Shown piece by piece: positions 32,174 through 44,249 of a DNA stretch of 64,000 nt; position 1 is the stretch's first letter; every line of letters begins with the position of its first letter. A program made the position numbers and the translations under genes. Where the stretch lies: contig NW_004457637.1 of the NCBI RefSeq assembly GCF_000203815.1, forward strand, positions 372,001-436,000, given 5' to 3'. Under the pieces are notes generated by a model. The model was not told where the DNA came from. It was given only the letters and a program-made list of their open reading frames with translations, and searched no databases. Source of the stretch: Cavenderia fasciculata (Eukaryota; Evosea; Eumycetozoa; Acytosteliales; Cavenderiaceae).

Positions 32174-34456
32174 ATGAATAGTAATTGTTGTTGTAGCAAT
32201 AATAGTAATAATAATAATAATAACAATCAACAACTAAATTTAAACAAATTACCATTTACAATAATATTGAAGATATTGTCATATTGTAATGGTAATGTAT
32301 TGGGAAATAGTTATTTTCAATTATCGGCAGTTTGTAAACTTTGGAGAAAACGTACAAGTCAGAGTATCAATACAATAGAGTTTCAAGATATAGAGATACC
32401 AAACTATCCAATCGTTAATAGATTCCTTCAACAATTTACATCACTTGTAACACTACGTCTCAAACAATGTACACTCGAACTATCTCAACTATCACTCCTA
32501 TTTGAATATTATACATGTCTAGAAGAAGTAGACATTTCATTTTGTAAATTATTATCATCTCAACAACAACAACAACAACCAAATGATATATCTATATCAT
32601 CATCACCTTTGGATCAATTATCAACTTTATCATTATCTTCTTCTTCTTCTTCAACTTCGACTTCAACCTTATCACCTTCTACAACAAATCAAAGTTATGA
32701 TCAACTTTTATTTTCTCCTTCCAATTCTTCATCTTCCTCTCATTCCTCCAATTCTTCATCTATTGATATAGGATTATCAAATTTTCTATTTTCATTAATT
32801 GATCATAAATCTTTGGAAAGACTTTATTTATCATTTAATCATTTGGATACTAGGATGACACAAGAATTACTTTGTCTATCTACGGTACCGAATCATTTTA
32901 ATATCAATTTAACTGTCAATCTAATGTATACCAATGGAATAGATGTGATTTGTGAGATTATGAAAACTAATCAGTCGGTCATCAAATCACTTAATCTAAA
33001 CAAGAGCAAGATTGGTAGAGAAACCAATTCATTGATGGTATTTAGTGATGTACTAAAACTTAATCATAGTTTAACATCTTTGGATCTTTCATCAAGTCAG
33101 ATATCAGATTCTGCTGCCAAGATATTAGCAGAGTCACTAGAGACAAATGATACTTTGCTATCACTTAATTTATCTGTTAATGAAATAAGACAAGATGGTT
33201 CAGTATCTTTGGCCAATGCTCTAAAAGTAAACAAGAGTATTACATTGTTAAACTATTCTTATAATCTACTTGGTGAACAAGGTACAATGGCATTTTCAGA
33301 AATGTTAATCTATAACAAATCACTGACACATCTCAACTTATCTGCCAACAAGATAACCTTTTCAAATACTCCAACCATTACATTGGCACTTTCTAAAAAC
33401 ACTACATTAAAGTCACTCAACCTTCTTAGGAATATGATCGACCCTATTGGATGTCAATACATTGCCAATGGATTGGCAAACAATCAGTCTTTGACTAGTA
33501 TCAACTTTTCAAGCAACAAACTTGGTAATCAAGGTTCAACATCGATATCAAAAGCATTGGCTATAAACAAGGGTTCAGCAATCAAAGAGTTGGATCTATC
33601 TAGTAATTGTATAGAGGATCAAGGTGCAGCTGCTTTTGCCAATGTAATCATTTACAATCAATCAGTAACAACATTGGATCTATCTGTCAATTGGATTGAT
33701 AGTAATGGTGTCATTAGACTAGCTCAAGCTTTTCTTGAAAATCCAAAATCCCCCATTACCTCGATCAACCTGTCATGTAATACCATTTGTCCACTAGGTG
33801 CCAAACATCTCGCCGAAGCATTAATGCATCCAGATTCATCACTGCATCACATCAATCTATTTAGTAATTATATAGAGACTGAAGGAGCATTTGAATTAAG
33901 TAAAGCACTTGCCACTAATACTTCCATTACCTCTATCGAACTATCTGCCAATCTCATTGGTAATGAGGGTGTCAAATACCTATCACGTGCACTCTTGACC
34001 AACGTTTCTATCAAATCCATATCACTCAGTCAAAGTCTACTATCCTACGAAGGTATACAACACATTGTAGAATTAATGTCAGTCAATACTACTATACGAT
34101 ATCTCGATCTAAGTTACAACATTATTGGATCAAGGGGTGCACAAGAACTAAGTCGTGCATTATTACAAAACAAAACAATCACTTCGTTGGACCTATCGTC
34201 AAACTCTTTGGGCGACGAAGGAGCAACAGCCATTGCAGATATTTTCCCAATCAATACTACCCTTCAACGATTATCACTGTATAATAACAAAATTGGTACC
34301 GACGGTGCCAAACATATTGTCCGAAACCTCTCTAAAAATCATACTCTCTTTTCAATCAACCTTTTGGCAAATCGAATAGATACTCAATGTTTAAAACCAA
34401 TTTTAAAAAGATTAGAACATACTCAACATACTCAAACTGGTTCAAATACAAATTAA
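32174..34456 (+). CDS. Leucine-rich-repeat protein (ribonuclease-inhibitor type) with F-box-like start
   Basis: A single 760-aa exon. After a Cys/Asn run, residues ~23-65 (LNKLPFTIILKILSYC ... AVCKLWRKRTS) look like an F-box. A Ser/Gln-rich linker follows. From about residue 290 there are many 28-29-residue repeats of the pattern L..LDLSSN.I.D.GA..LA.AL..N.S (for example LDLSSNSLGDEGATAIADIF), the RI/NLRC type that forms a horseshoe. Such proteins act as substrate receptors of SCF ubiquitin ligases or as scaffolds. No signal peptide or membrane segment. No orthologue named; dictyostelids have many of these. Confidence 0.85.
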   Translation: MNSNCCCSNNSNNNNNNNQQLNLNKLPFTIILKILSYCNGNVLGNSYFQLSAVCKLWRKRTSQSINTIEFQDIEIPNYPIVNRFLQQFTSLVTLRLKQCTLELSQLSLLFEYYTCLEEVDISFCKLLSSQQQQQQPNDISISSSPLDQLSTLSLSSSSSSTSTSTLSPSTTNQSYDQLLFSPSNSSSSSHSSNSSSIDIGLSNFLFSLIDHKSLERLYLSFNHLDTRMTQELLCLSTVPNHFNINLTVNLMYTNGIDVICEIMKTNQSVIKSLNLNKSKIGRETNSLMVFSDVLKLNHSLTSLDLSSSQISDSAAKILAESLETNDTLLSLNLSVNEIRQDGSVSLANALKVNKSITLLNYSYNLLGEQGTMAFSEMLIYNKSLTHLNLSANKITFSNTPTITLALSKNTTLKSLNLLRNMIDPIGCQYIANGLANNQSLTSINFSSNKLGNQGSTSISKALAINKGSAIKELDLSSNCIEDQGAAAFANVIIYNQSVTTLDLSVNWIDSNGVIRLAQAFLENPKSPITSINLSCNTICPLGAKHLAEALMHPDSSLHHINLFSNYIETEGAFELSKALATNTSITSIELSANLIGNEGVKYLSRALLTNVSIKSISLSQSLLSYEGIQHIVELMSVNTTIRYLDLSYNIIGSRGAQELSRALLQNKTITSLDLSSNSLGDEGATAIADIFPINTTLQRLSLYNNKIGTDGAKHIVRNLSKNHTLFSINLLANRIDTQCLKPILKRLEHTQHTQTGSNTN

Positions 34457-34500
34457 TAGAAACCAAAAAGAAAATAGGCGACATATATAATTTATATTAT

Positions 34501-37500
34501 TTATTCAAAGATTTTAGATAAAATGCCAATTGACATTATTCTAGATTCTTTATCAGAATCATTTTTAGATATTACTAATAATTAAAAAAAAAAATAGGAA
34601 TTAATTAATAAATCATTTCTTTTTTCCATTTTTTTTTACATACAAATTAAATATTGAATAATTTCTTCCAATTCATCTTGATAATCAGAAGTTATTATAT
34701 CCTTGTCTAGTAAATAAAATACTCTAGAGATTGAAAATAAAATAGCTCTTTTAATGGATTGATCCTCTTGATAACGATAGGGCCAAATAAAATGAATCAA
34801 TTCTCTAGACATTGATCTTGTACTTGGTGAATTACCTGCACAATCAATAAACAATCCAAGTGCATGTATTAACCGAGAGAATAAATGATGATCCAAACCA
34901 ATTAAATCCATTGTACTACATTTTGTCACTCTATCCGATCCTTTTAACAGAGGATAGAAAAATGTTGTTGCCAATTCATGAAATCTATTCACCCTAGTCT
35001 CTACCTTTTTACTAATTTCTCTTTTTCTAATTATTGTTCCAATCACGTTATTATTATTATTATTACTGTTATTATTTGGGTCAATTATAAATTTGTTTGA
35101 TGATTGTAAATCTTGTTGTAATTGTTTTCTTTGTTGATCTAATTGGTTTACAACTCTACTATCATAATTTGATAGATATTTGGCAGTATCTATCAATGTT
35201 GATAGAATAGTTAATCTTTGACCAATACTATAGTTTGGTTTACTAAATGTACTAGTTAAATAATCTACCACTGGACCAGTAGAATGAATTGCCAATGCCA
35301 CTATTGATTCTTGGACAATCACTTCAAAATTCTCCAAACCATATTCATTGGCAAGATGCAACAATGATCGTGTCAATGGTACACTAAATTCATCCAAATC
35401 ATCTGGTTTACTATTCCAAACAATTGATGATATCGATGTAAGTGCACTTTCCCATGATTCTGGTGTATGTTTATTTGTTTGAAATTCCATTAAACAATCC
35501 ATTAAATATCTAAAATAAAAAGGAAAAGAAAATTATTATTATTAATATTTGTTCTATTTCTTTTCTTTTTGCTCTTTCTTCTTACAATTTCTTTTTTACT
35601 TGTTTAAGATCAGATTCATCATCATTTAGATTATATGGTTTAAGATAATCTGGATCATTGATTTCTTTTTCATCATCATCATTGATTTCTTCAATTTTAG
35701 GTCTTCCTATTTCTTCTTCTTCTTCTTCATCATCTTGATTATCTAAACTAACCAACATATTTGGATCATCATATTGACTAAATTCTTTTTCCAATTCTAA
35801 TTGATATTGTATTTTCTTATCTATAGGTGTAATCATGATTTCTGATTCTTTCTTCTTTTGTTCTTCTTCTTCTTGATATACCAAATTAAAATCTAAATTA
35901 ATAGATTCTCTATCTTTTTTTGAAAGATGATCAAAAACCAAACCATTTGAATCACCAGATACAGTTAAAAATTTAGATATTTTTTCAGACAATACCATTC
36001 CTTGAATATTTACAAGTGGAATAGTACTCTTTAAATGAGTTTCTATTCCTTTTACAAATAATGATGATAAATTAAATTCTCTAACCGTTTCAATATTTAA
36101 TTTTTCTAAAAAATAATAAATTGATCTTGATAAATCTAAATTAAATAGATTGGAATTATTAGTATTGGAAAGAAAAAGTATTTTATATAAATTTTCTCTC
36201 TCTTCTTACAAGTATGATGAATTTCATCAATATGTCTAATTGAATAAGAATCTGACCAATATTTTAATAAATTTGTTAAACATGTTTTATAAATTGATTT
36301 TTCATTATCACCTATAGAAAATAAATATTAATATTAATATTTTCTAATAATATTCTTTTTCTTTTTTTTTTTATAAAGTTTACATACCATTTTCTGAAAT
36401 TGAAAATAAAAGATTTAGGAAATAATTATGTGACATTAAATTGTTTGGATATTGTTTTACCAATAATTTGTTTGTTAATTGGAATATAATCATTGATGTT
36501 GGTTGTTGATACCAAATTTCCTTTAATACAATTATTAAATTATTATATACATTTTCATTATCTATATAGATAGAAACAAAAAAATATTTGTTAATAATTA
36601 TTTTCTACTATTTTGATTATAATGTTATTTACATTTATATAAATTATAGACAAGTTTTGTTTGAAATTTATCAATTTGACTACCATACATATTGATCATA
36701 ATCTTTGTAAATAATTGTATATTTTTCTTTTCTTGAATAAATGGAATTACAAATAATTCAATTACATTATCTAAATCAATAATATATTTAGTATCTAATT
36801 CTTTTCTTTTTCTTTTATATACATACCAATATAACCAATATTTAATAATTTAGAAATCAATAAAGATAAGAATTGTTCAATAATGATGATTGGTTGTTGT
36901 GAATTGTTGGTTGTCTTGTTATTGTTGTTGTTGTTGATAATTGATAATTCTTTAATAATATCTTTAAATAATCTATCAAAATAAAGGTTTGATTCAAAGT
37001 GTTGAAAACAATGTACATTGTTTGAAACTTTTGATTTAAATTGAATATTTCTAACTTTGTCTGGAATGGTAGATATAGATTGTACCAACAACTCTATAGA
37101 ATTACCACCACCACCACCAACACCACCACTTTGATCCAACGTATTGAATACTTTTTGTAATAATCTCTTTTGATTAAATGTTGATAGTATTCTTAAGAGA
37201 TATTCATAGTATAATTGTTGATTGATGATTACTCCTCTATCACTATCATCACTACTATCACGATTACTATCTCTTTTTGACAAACTAAATGAAAGGAATA
37301 GAAATGAATCCAATAGATACAGATCATTACTTGTAAACATCCAATCAAATGTATTCCTATCACTATCAGTTAAAGCATAATACCAATGATGATAGACATC
37401 ATTCAATAATAGATCCAATATAACATTGTATGTTATTGTTACTTTTTGATCCAAAGAAGATAGACTTGTAAAGTATTGTTTTAAATGACCAAGTGATGTT

Positions 37501-37742
37501 ATAATTGATGTTAAATTACGACTACTACTACCATTACTACCACTACTCTTTAATGATTCAATGATCAAGGTCAGGGGAGGTATAGATGTTGAAGTTGAAG
37601 AGCTATCTTGATTGTTCATATGTTTGTTTGAATCATCATCATCATTATTATTATTATTATTATTATTGATGTTGTATTGATGACTGTTTTGATGATGATT
37701 GATGCTATTATTACTTTGTGATTGTTGTTGTTTTGAATTCAT
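34501..37742 (-). CDS. TELO2: Telomere length regulation protein TEL2/TELO2
   Basis: Seven exons are consistent in phase: 37742-36827, 36794-36633, 36561-36388, 36311-36210, 36135-35586, 35509-34644 and 34574-34501, 947 aa. The N-terminus is poly-N/D. The conserved C-terminal half has GMVLSEKIS, DYLTSTFSKPNYSIGQRLTI, RVNRFHELATTFFYPLL, DHHLFSRLIHALGLF and ELIHFIWPYR, matching TELO2 (PNYSLRQRMDIL, FFFPLL). With TTI1 and TTI2, TELO2 guides Hsp90-dependent folding of PIKK kinases such as TOR, ATM and ATR. An acidic linker (about residues 525-605) is probably the phosphorylated region that binds the R2TP chaperone (inference). Introns are short and very AT-rich. Confidence 0.9.
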
Positions 37743-39356
37743 TGAATCTTGGGAACTGCCTACGCGTTTGCTTTATCGTCGATGTTGGTAGATGACAAAC
37801 GTGATTAGTTTGAAGGATCAATAAAAGGTTTACCACGTGATTGAGAGTAAAGGGGGGTTACTTTTTGTCTTGAGATCGAACAAAAGACTTCTTCTTTCAA
37901 GAATCTCAAGCTTGAAAACCAAAGCCTAGATATTTTTATAAACATCGATAACCCATTTTTACTGCCCCCTAAATACCTAATAATGTAGGTAGTTTTTAGT
38001 TTGGTTTTTACGAATTTTTAATATTAATTTTGTTTTTTTTTTCCAAACAGAAAGTAGTTTATAAAAGACCAAAACCACCCCTGAAATTGAATAATTATTC
38101 ATCATCAAAGGAGGTTTATCGTATTTCTTCCAAAGTAAAAAAATGTAAGTCATACAAATAAATACGTTCATCTCATCTCTACTTCTACCTCTCTATCCTA
38201 AAAAATATATGACCAAGCACACACACATTCATACACACACTGTTGTTGTGAAAACACAATTTCCCACTCTATCTCTTTCTCTCTAGAGATACAATGCTTG
38301 CTTGTTTTGTTGCAAAAAAAAAAAAAAAAAGTAATTAACTTTAAATCGCAACAAAGAAAGAATCACAACCATCATTAATTATTGTAGTGATTGTCATTGT
38401 TTCTTTCTTTCTTTTCTTTTCTTTTTTATTTTTTTTATTTATTATTCAAATACAACATATAATTCCTTCTTTGTGAGTAACAACCAAACAAGAGAGAGGA
38501 TAAAAGGAGAAAGAGTGAATAAAACCATTCATTGATCACATCCCCTATCTCGTCAATATTAATATTAATAATAATAAAAAAAAATGTCGTCTCCGATGAG
38601 ATTGGACTCTTGAAATCTCGACTGTCGATGATTATTATCTTTGCACGTTTGCCTCTATAAAAATTTAATACTCACTTCTTGCTCTTTTTTTTTTTTCTCA
38701 TACATTGTTTATAGTTATTCATTTCATTTGTACATATAGATAAAGGCAACATATACACACACACACTGTAAATTTAACAACATCAAAAAGATTATCAACA
38801 ACATCAACAACAATCATCTTGTAAATATAAATATACATATACATATATATATATATAATAGTGACACATAGTAGGCGAGAGAGAGAGAGAGAAATAATAA
38901 AACATCACAGACAAATAATATAATAATATAATTAGCAGATAGAGGATAGAGATTATAAAAATAATAATAATTTAATTATTTCAATATCTATTAAAGTAAA
39001 AAAAAAAGGGATAGGCAGCAGCTACAGTAATAATAATATATAAAGCTCGGCAACAAACAATACACCAAGAATAACCAAACCACACACCTTGTAATTTTTT
39101 TTTTTTATACTTGACTGTCCACCTCATATCCTCTCCTTTATTTAGTTTCACCAATTTATATACATTCACATTCAATTTCAAAACAAACAACAACAAACCC
39201 AAACCAACAACAAACTTTATTTATTTAAATTTACTACTACTTTTTTTATATACTACTTTACATATCAATCAATATTCATCTTCCAGTAATCATCCCCCCT
39301 TATATAATATAATAATTTAAACAACAAAGAAGAAAAAGAAAAAGAAGAAGAAAATA
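37743..39356. other. Long divergent intergenic region (1.6 kb)
   Basis: Between TELO2 and the patatin gene. Contains CT-rich tracts, (CA)n at 38218 and 38755, GA repeats at 38877-38892, and A/T runs. A 64-codon minus frame at 37977-38171 and a 69-codon plus frame at 39111-39320 lack coding character. The last ~300 bases are C/A-rich and probably the 5' leader of the patatin gene. Confidence 0.5.
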
Positions 39357-40861
39357 ATGTCACAAGGTAAGAAAGAAAAGAATATATATTTACACAATGA
39401 ATGATATTAATTATGTTTTATATTTTTTTTATAGGATCATATTGTGTACTATCATTGGATGGAGGAGGAGTTAGAGGGATAATAGAGACAGCAATTCTAT
39501 CTAGAATCATAATGGTATATCCCAATTTTTTAGACAGTGTTGATTTAATTACAGGCGCGAGTGCTGGAGGTATATTGGCGTTGGTATTGGCTTCTGGCAA
39601 GTCAAATATAGAGGCACAAGATTTTTTCAAAAAGCTTGCACCTGCCATTTTTCACAAGAGCTGGTTCCATGAGATCACCAGTCTCGACAGTTGCATTGCA
39701 CCTGCCTACACCAATGCCAAATTAAAAGAAGTGTTGGCACAAGAGTTTGGCGATCTTCGTTTAAAAGATCTACCCAAAAAGGTATTGATTCCTAGTTTCC
39801 AATTGGACAACCACTCAACCGCCCACATTCCCGAAGAGGACAAGGTTAAAAATGCAGATGGATCGGGTGTCTATGAAGACGATGACGATGATTTCGAAAT
39901 CATCCCTCACCACGTACCCCCACGCAAACAACAACAACACAGACGTTGGGCACCACGTTTCTTCCACAACCTCCATCACTCCAAGACCAAGAATCACAAA
40001 TGTGTCGATGTTGGTTTGCGTACCAGTGCCGCACCCACCTATTTCCCCATCTATCAAGGTTTTGTAGATGGTGGTGTCTATGCCAACAATCCATCGCTTT
40101 GTGCAGTCACTAGTGCCATCTCGTCGGGTGTACCACTCGATTCGATTGTCGTCTTGTCATTGTCAACTGGTCGTGACGGAATGTTTGTGTCACCGGAACA
40201 GTATGGAGCAGGTGACTGGGGTCTCGCTCAATGGGCTCCAACTCTTATCAACATGTTGTTGGACAGTAACGTAGAAATCTCTGATTTCCAATGTGCTCAA
40301 TTGCTCGGTGGTCACTATCATCGTGTCGATCCACTCCTCCCAAAGGTCATTGATTTGGATCAACCAAACTTTATCCCACTTCTCGAGGAAATCGCCAACA
40401 ATGTCGATATCACAGATACATTGAATTGGATCAAACAATATTGGTTCAATGAGAAACCACAAGTCAATTTTACCAAAACTCCAACCACCTCTCCTTCTCT
40501 CTATGCAAACAAAAAGGAATGTTGTCAACATCATCAACAACAATCAGTACCACCAACTATTAAACCACAATTCCAAACTACCAATGATGAAGGAAAACAA
40601 GTTGGTCAAGAGGAAGAAATGGAAGAAAAGGAACAAACAGAAAAACAAATAGAACAAGATGAAACGATTACATCACAACTTTCATGTATCTCATCAACAA
40701 TGGAGGTTATTGATAATTATCAAGAATCTGTACAACCAGAAGCAGCAGAAACGGTATCAACAACCCAAGAAAGCAGCACAAATACAACACCCACCAACAG
40801 TAATAATAATAGTGCAACCTATTATGGTGGGGCTGACAGGCGTTATTGTACCATTCAATAA
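39357..40861 (+). CDS. Patatin-like phospholipase
   Basis: The first coding exon is only 10 bases (39357-39366: Met-Ser-Gln plus one base), joined to 39435-40861, for 478 aa. The catalytic dyad is clear: oxyanion loop LDGGGVRG at residues 11-18, nucleophile GASAG with Ser46, and DGGVYANNP carrying the Asp at about residue 215. SAAPTYFP precedes it as in the family. The last ~120 residues are Gln/Glu/Thr-rich low complexity. Patatin-like enzymes hydrolyse acyl esters of phospholipids or lysophospholipids. No membrane segment or signal peptide is seen. Substrate not determinable from sequence. Confidence 0.92.
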
Positions 40862-41132
40862 GAGTTGATCAAATTAAAATTTTAACCCAATTGAAAACTG
40901 TAAATAGATTATGTGATGATAATGGCGAAGACGATCTTCTTCCATCCCACCCCACCAAAACAACAACCAATAATATAATAAACAAATAAGTGGCGACCTA
41001 GATTTTTAATACATATAAATATAAATATAAATATTTATTTTTTTGATTGACTGACCGACAGACCTCTATCAATTAAATATCTCAATCCATTATTATTATT
41101 TTGTTCAAAAAAGATATCTAATTTGTTAAAGA

Positions 41133-41780
41133 ATGGCAGAAAATCATAATAATATTAATAATAATCAAAATAATAATAATTTAAATAATTTATTAAACAG
41201 AGCATCAAGAGTATTAACACCAAAACCAAATTGTCCCAAAGAAGAATCAGAATTGGAATATGTTAAACTTTTACAACAACAAATTGAAAAGAATGCAAAA
41301 GATGCCAAAAGATTCAAGATCATCTTGGGTGTTTTAGCTGTGGCACTAGGACTAGTTGTATTTAATGCAACGGTACAATCATATGCCTTTCAAACGTACA
41401 GAGTCTCTCAAAACTTTTTCAACCAAGCTTGTGAAGGAACCTTTTCAGAGTACCAAAAAGAGTGTGTCCATGTACTATCAAATGTCAAATCACATTGTCT
41501 TGGATTGGAATCAAAGCTGAATCAATTCCCAAAAATCACCAAAGAAGCAACAGTCACTATTAAATATGAAATCTCAAAAGGACACTATAAAGAAACGGAT
41601 ATTACCTATGCCTATTTAGGTATGGATGCACTCCATGAAGCTTCCAAACAATGTGTCTATGAATCCACTATCAGAGCTTTATACCTATCAAAGTATTCAC
41701 CATCAAATGGTTTTACATTAGAACAAGCCATTCAATTATACCTTTATGATAAAAAAAGTATTTATTTAAAAGAAAACTAA
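41133..41780 (+). CDS. Single-span membrane protein, unknown
   Basis: A 215-aa uninterrupted frame. Residues 1-25 are Asn-rich, followed by a charged stretch (KLLQQQIEKNAKDAKRFK), a membrane segment at about 62-83 (IILGVLAVALGLVVFNATV) and a ~130-residue domain with five or six Cys, possibly lumenal or extracellular (inference). The positive residues before the helix favour an N-in topology. I recognise no family. It may be dictyostelid-specific. Confidence 0.7.
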   Translation: MAENHNNINNNQNNNNLNNLLNRASRVLTPKPNCPKEESELEYVKLLQQQIEKNAKDAKRFKIILGVLAVALGLVVFNATVQSYAFQTYRVSQNFFNQACEGTFSEYQKECVHVLSNVKSHCLGLESKLNQFPKITKEATVTIKYEISKGHYKETDITYAYLGMDALHEASKQCVYESTIRALYLSKYSPSNGFTLEQAIQLYLYDKKSIYLKEN

Positions 41781-41950
41781 ATAATTATAAAGTATTAAAT
41801 AATATATCAAAGTAAATTAAATTCAAAGTAAATAAAAAATAATAATAGTAATAGTAAAAAATAAAATCCAATTTTCATTCTATTTCATATTTCTGCACAA
41901 GCGTAATTCAAGTTCAAAATTATTGATTATTCACAACATATATATATTTT

Positions 41951-41981
<31 letters not shown>

Positions 41982-41994
41982 AAATCTAGAAAAG

Positions 41995-43432
41995 ATGATA
42001 TCAAGATTAATTAATAAGAATATTGTAGCAACATCAATTTCAAGATGTACCACCTCTTTAGTATCAACACAATCATCATCATCATCGATCACTTCAAAGA
42101 GACATTTCTTTAATATAGTTCCTGATCGTAGGTATTATAATATATACTATACAACTACTTTGAATCAATCAATCAATCGAATCATTAATCGTAATGTTTT
42201 AATTCTTTAGCAAGTATGGGTTTAAGTGAAGAACAAAAAGAGTTTCAACAAATGGCATTAACCTTTGCCAATGAACAAATGTTACCTCATGCAGCTCAAT
42301 GGGACAAAGAAGAGTTCTTCCCAAAGGATGTATTGAAAAAGGCTGCTGAATTGGGTTTCGGTGGTGTATATGTAAAGGATGATGTAGGTGGTACTGGTCT
42401 ATCAAGAGTTGATGCTACTATCATCTTTGAAGCTTTATCATCTGCTGATGTTAGTACTACTGCTTATTTAAGTATTCACAAGTATGTAAAAAGAAATAGA
42501 GAGAGAGAGAGAGATATAAAGATAGATATAATATATTTACTTAATTATTTTCTCTCTCTAGTATGTGTGCAGGATTAATTGATATATATGGAAATGAAGA
42601 ACAAAGAAACAAATTTTTACCATCACTTACATCGATGGATTTATTTGCATCATATTGTTTGACAGAACCAGGTGCAGGTAGTGATGCAGCATCATTAATG
42701 ACAACTGCCGTCAAGAGTGGTGATCATTACATTCTCAATGGTTCAAAGGCATTCATTAGTGGTGGTGGTGATAGTGATGTATATATGGTGATGGTTCGTA
42801 CTGGTGACAAGGGTGCTAAAGGTATCTCTTGTTTGTTGGTTGAAAAGGATACACCGGGTCTTTCATTTGGCAAAAAAGAGGAAAAGTTGGGTTGGAACAC
42901 TCAACCAACACGTGCACTCATCTTTGAAGATTGTCGTGTCCCCATCGCCAACCTCATTGGAAAGGAAGGTCAAGGATTCAATATTGCCATGAATGCATTG
43001 AATGGTGGTCGTCTCAATATTGGTGCATGCAGTCTTGGTGGTGCTCAAGCCTGTCTAGTATCAGCTCGTGATCATCTCAAAGTACGTCAACAATTTGGCA
43101 AACCACTTTCACAATTCCAAAGTCTACAATTCCAATTGGCAGATCTTGCCACCAAACTATATGCCTCACGTCTTATGATTCGTCAAGGCGCTAAAATGCT
43201 CGATGACAAGGACCCATCTGCATCGGTCTATATTGCCATGGCCAAACTCTTTGCATGCGACAATTGTTTTGACATTTGCGACGGTGCCCTTCAAATGCAC
43301 GGTGGTTATGGTTATCTCAAAGATTATCCAGTCGAAAGATATCTTCGTGATCTTCGTGTACATCGTATCCTTGAAGGTTCTGATGCTGTCATGAGAATCA
43401 TTACTTCTCGTGAAATGTTAAAAGATCATTAA
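41995..43432 (+). CDS. ACAD8: Isobutyryl-CoA dehydrogenase (ACAD8), mitochondrial
   Basis: Exons 41995-42127, 42211-42481 and 42562-43432 give 424 aa. A basic, Ser/Thr-rich presequence of about 40 residues precedes [13 protein letters not shown]. The acyl-CoA dehydrogenase signatures follow: [58 protein letters not shown]-type (here [15 protein letters not shown]) and [15 protein letters not shown] with the conserved Glu. Identity to animal ACAD8 is visibly higher than to other members. The enzyme uses FAD to convert isobutyryl-CoA to methacrylyl-CoA in valine breakdown in the matrix. Confidence 0.93.
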
Positions 43433-44249
43433 AAATAAAAGTAATAAGAAAAGAAAAGATAAAGATAAAGAACCAAAGTATAGTATTTATCGGTTTTAAC
43501 AACCCGGTTAAAATTGAAGAGATCTCCTTTGCCGTAAACTATTGGGGGGGAAAGCCCCCTGTCTGACGTAGTAATTATACCAAACCTTTTTTTTTTGTTT
43601 TTTGGGGAGATTCAACTATACTGGGGGCAAAGGTTTGGGTTTGGCTCTCTTTTTAAATCAGACTCTCTGTTTTCGAGATTCTCTGTTGTTGTGATTAAAA
43701 AATAAAAATTAAATAAATTCAATTTTAATTGGGCTAAAAGCGAGCGGGTTGGGTTAGAGTGTCTCGAGTTTTGGGTTCATTGTAGTCCCGCATCATCACA
43801 TAGAACTTTTTAATTAAAAACAAACAAATAAATAAATACAACAAAAAATCGCAAACACAATTATATATATATAAAACGTCTTCCTTCTACCCACCCCCCC
43901 TTTAAACACCACACTGTACAATAGTTTGCTGTTTACCACATTTCTCACCAAAACACACACAATCGATTATTATAATTTATTTCACAACAACCTTTGTAAA
44001 TTAAACAAAGAAATATTAGTAAAAAGATAGAGATAAACATTCATTCATTCAGTCAGAAACATCATAATTTCAAATTTAAATAATAATAATCATAATAACC
44101 AATAGAGAGAGAAGATATTTCCTACACCAAAGACCTAGATTAAATATATATATATAAATAGAGTCTATCAATTAAAAAGAACGATTGCCGACATTCATCA
44201 CTACTTGATCAATTTACAGAAGAATTCCCTATTATTGATAGTTTGACCT
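43433..44249 (+). other. Intergenic region with GC-rich stem-loops
   Basis: Just after ACAD8 are TTTTAAC/GTTAAAA arms (43494-43500/43507-43513) and a G7-AAAG-C5 hairpin (43544-43559). Further on are G-rich patches and the CA- and A-rich leader of the next gene. No gene called. Confidence 0.45.

Noticed and set aside
38590-38660. GATGA and CTG boxes suggesting another snoRNA
   Set aside because: Box sequences are imperfect and no terminal stem was found.
39900-40300. Long frames in other phases over the patatin gene and similar shadows elsewhere
   Set aside because: They overlap a well-supported gene and lack motifs.
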